This document shows positions 63,043 to 64,000 of a stretch of 64,000 bases of DNA, piece after piece. The position numbers and the translations under genes were made by a program. Source of the DNA: Streptomyces sp. NBC_01142 (GTDB lineage Bacteria; Actinomycetota; Actinomycetes; Streptomycetales; Streptomycetaceae); contig NZ_JAPEOR010000003.1 in the NCBI RefSeq assembly GCF_026341125.1, positions 434,001 to 498,000 of the forward strand. The letters are read 5' to 3'. The notes under the pieces were generated by a model. That model did no database searches, was not told where the DNA came from, and saw nothing but the letters and a program-made list of their open reading frames with translations. Each line of letters opens with the position of its first letter. Position 1 is the first letter of the stretch.

Positions 63043-63133
63043 GCATCTGAGGTGCGGGAGCCCACCGGCCTGCGCGAGCCGAAGACCCACGTGGACTCCG
63101 CCCTCGTCCCGGTCTGGCCTTGTCCCGGTCTGG

Positions 63134-63187
63134 CCTCATCCGGGGCAGGCGCCTCATCCGGGGCAGGCGCCTCATCCGGGGCAGGCC
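63134..63187. repeat. three tandem copies of an 18-bp unit after copA
   Basis: CCTCATCCGGGGCAGGCG is repeated three times (the last two bases vary in the third copy), just after a shorter duplicated GTCCCGGTCTGGCCT-type unit at about 63101-63133. It lies between the convergent copA and phosphatase genes. Confidence 0.85.
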
Positions 63188-63258
63188 TCATGGGCTGGTG
63201 AACACCCGCTCCCACGTGTTTCACGTCTGCTGCCGACGGGGCGTCCGACCGGTGTCGG

Positions 63259-64000
63259 TCACAGGCGGACGATGACGAGGGCGATGTCGTCGCGGGATCC
63301 GCCGCTGACGCCGAGCTGCGCCAGCACGGCGTCCGCGAGACGTTCCGCTCCGAGAACGCGGTACCGGGTCAGGGTGTCGGTGAGGTGGGTGATGCCGGTA
63401 TCGATGTCCTCGTCCCGGCGTTCGATGAGGCCATCGGTGTAGAGAACGAGGGTGGCATTGCGGGTGTAGGAGCGGCTGGTCTCAGGGCGGGGAACGTGTT
63501 CCGGGCGGGCGCCCAGCGGCGGATCGGTGGCCTGATCGAGGAGATGGCAGGTCCCGTCGGCGGACAGCAGGACAGGCGGGGGGTGCCCGGCGCTGCTGTA
63601 GGTGATCAGTCGGCGGCTGGTATCGATCACTACCTGGGCTGCGGTGGCGGCCAGCGCCCCCTCGACGGAGCGTGCGTACAGGCCCAGCACCTCCAGTGCC
63701 TTCGCGGGGCCCTCCGCGGTCCGCACCGCGGCGCTGAGGGCACTGCGGAGCATTCCCATGACAGCGGCAGCTTCCAGCCCGTGGCCCACGACATCGCCGA
63801 CCGCTACGGCGAAGCGGCCATCGGGAAGGTCGACGATGTCGTACCAGTCACCGCACACGTTCAGTGACCCGACGGCGGGCAGGTAGCGGACCGCGATGTC
63901 CTGGTGCTTGATCAGGTCCGGGGCGTGGAGCATGGCCTCTTGCAGGGTGAGTGCCACCTGGCGTTCACGGCTGTGCGCCTGGCGTAGTTCTTCGTTGAGT
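63259..64000 (-). CDS. SpoIIE/PP2C-type phosphatase, 5' truncated by window
   Basis: The frame is open to the right edge; the start lies outside. At least 247 residues are visible: SREREQVALTLQEAML-like helix, then CGDWYDIVDLPDGRFAVAVGDVVGHGLEAAAVMGMLRSAL, YSSAGHPPPVLLS, LVLYTDGLIERRDEDI and SRDDIALVIVRL. Metal-binding aspartates are intact. Like the gene at the left edge, it probably dephosphorylates an anti-sigma-factor antagonist; its sensor domain, if any, is beyond the window. Confidence 0.9.
   Translation of the reverse strand, partial: LNEELRQAHSRERQVALTLQEAMLHAPDLIKHQDIAVRYLPAVGSLNVCGDWYDIVDLPDGRFAVAVGDVVGHGLEAAAVMGMLRSALSAAVRTAEGPAKALEVLGLYARSVEGALAATAAQVVIDTSRRLITYSSAGHPPPVLLSADGTCHLLDQATDPPLGARPEHVPRPETSRSYTRNATLVLYTDGLIERRDEDIDTGITHLTDTLTRYRVLGAERLADAVLAQLGVSGGSRDDIALVIVRL

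Noticed and set aside
63134..63187. CRISPR-like or transposon repeat after copA
   Set aside because: The units abut without spacers and there is no associated gene; it is a simple tandem repeat.

Overview
The base composition (very high GC), GTG/TTG starts, strong GGAGG-type ribosome sites, short ATGA/GTGA gene overlaps and the gene content (SpoIIE-type phosphatases, LAL and IclR regulators, DUF6153/DUF305 proteins, glpFKD) point to a Streptomyces or close relative. Nothing in the window fixes the species.

Region 1 (1-5.6 kb): end of a PAS/SpoIIE phosphatase, a secreted ricin-lectin protein with an aerolysin-like C-terminal half, and a large LAL (LuxR-type) regulator reading convergently.

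Region 2 (about 5.9-42.9 kb) looks like one large biosynthetic gene cluster that I cannot match to a known product. Its left arm is a tightly coupled leftward operon: class III aminotransferase, inositol-monophosphatase-like enzyme, AurF-like diiron N-oxygenase, seryl-tRNA-synthetase-like amino acid:carrier-protein ligase, nitronate-monooxygenase-like flavoenzyme, free-standing carrier protein and MOSC protein. A diverging phosphopantetheinyl transferase could activate the carrier. A second leftward operon carries a cyclitol-type zinc dehydrogenase, a ROK sugar kinase and an APH-fold kinase. An IclR regulator, methyltransferase, second aminotransferase, nucleotidyltransferase-fold protein, ABC exporter, HAD hydrolase, acyl-CoA-dehydrogenase-like flavoprotein, SRPBCC protein and epimerase follow. 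The central rightward operon has a myo-inositol-1-phosphate synthase, an archaeal-type SAM synthetase, an NDK-like protein, an SDR and a PHP phosphatase. The right end is rich in phosphoryl and amide chemistry: two HPr-kinase-like P-loop proteins, APH and P-loop kinases, SDR, NUDIX, a second nucleotidyltransferase-fold protein, an asparagine-synthetase-like enzyme and a histidine phosphatase. My reading (inference) is that an amino acid is loaded on a carrier protein and N-oxidised, a cyclitol or aminocyclitol is made from hexose phosphate, and the parts are joined, perhaps through phosphorylated intermediates, and exported.

Region 3 (43-50 kb): small accessory genes, an HxlR regulator with a divergent DUF5519 gene, a complete IS3-family element next to a decayed TetR gene, small Streptomyces proteins and a zinc-dependent formaldehyde-dehydrogenase-like enzyme.

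Region 4 (50-54.5 kb): the glycerol operon glpF-glpK-glpD.

Region 5 (54.6-63 kb): a metal-stress island with His-rich DUF6153 proteins, a DUF305 lipoprotein, a cysteine-synthase-like enzyme with an MFS transporter and a very strong terminator, decayed TetR and copZ genes, tandem CsoR-type operators and a CopA copper ATPase. The window ends inside a second SpoIIE-type phosphatase.
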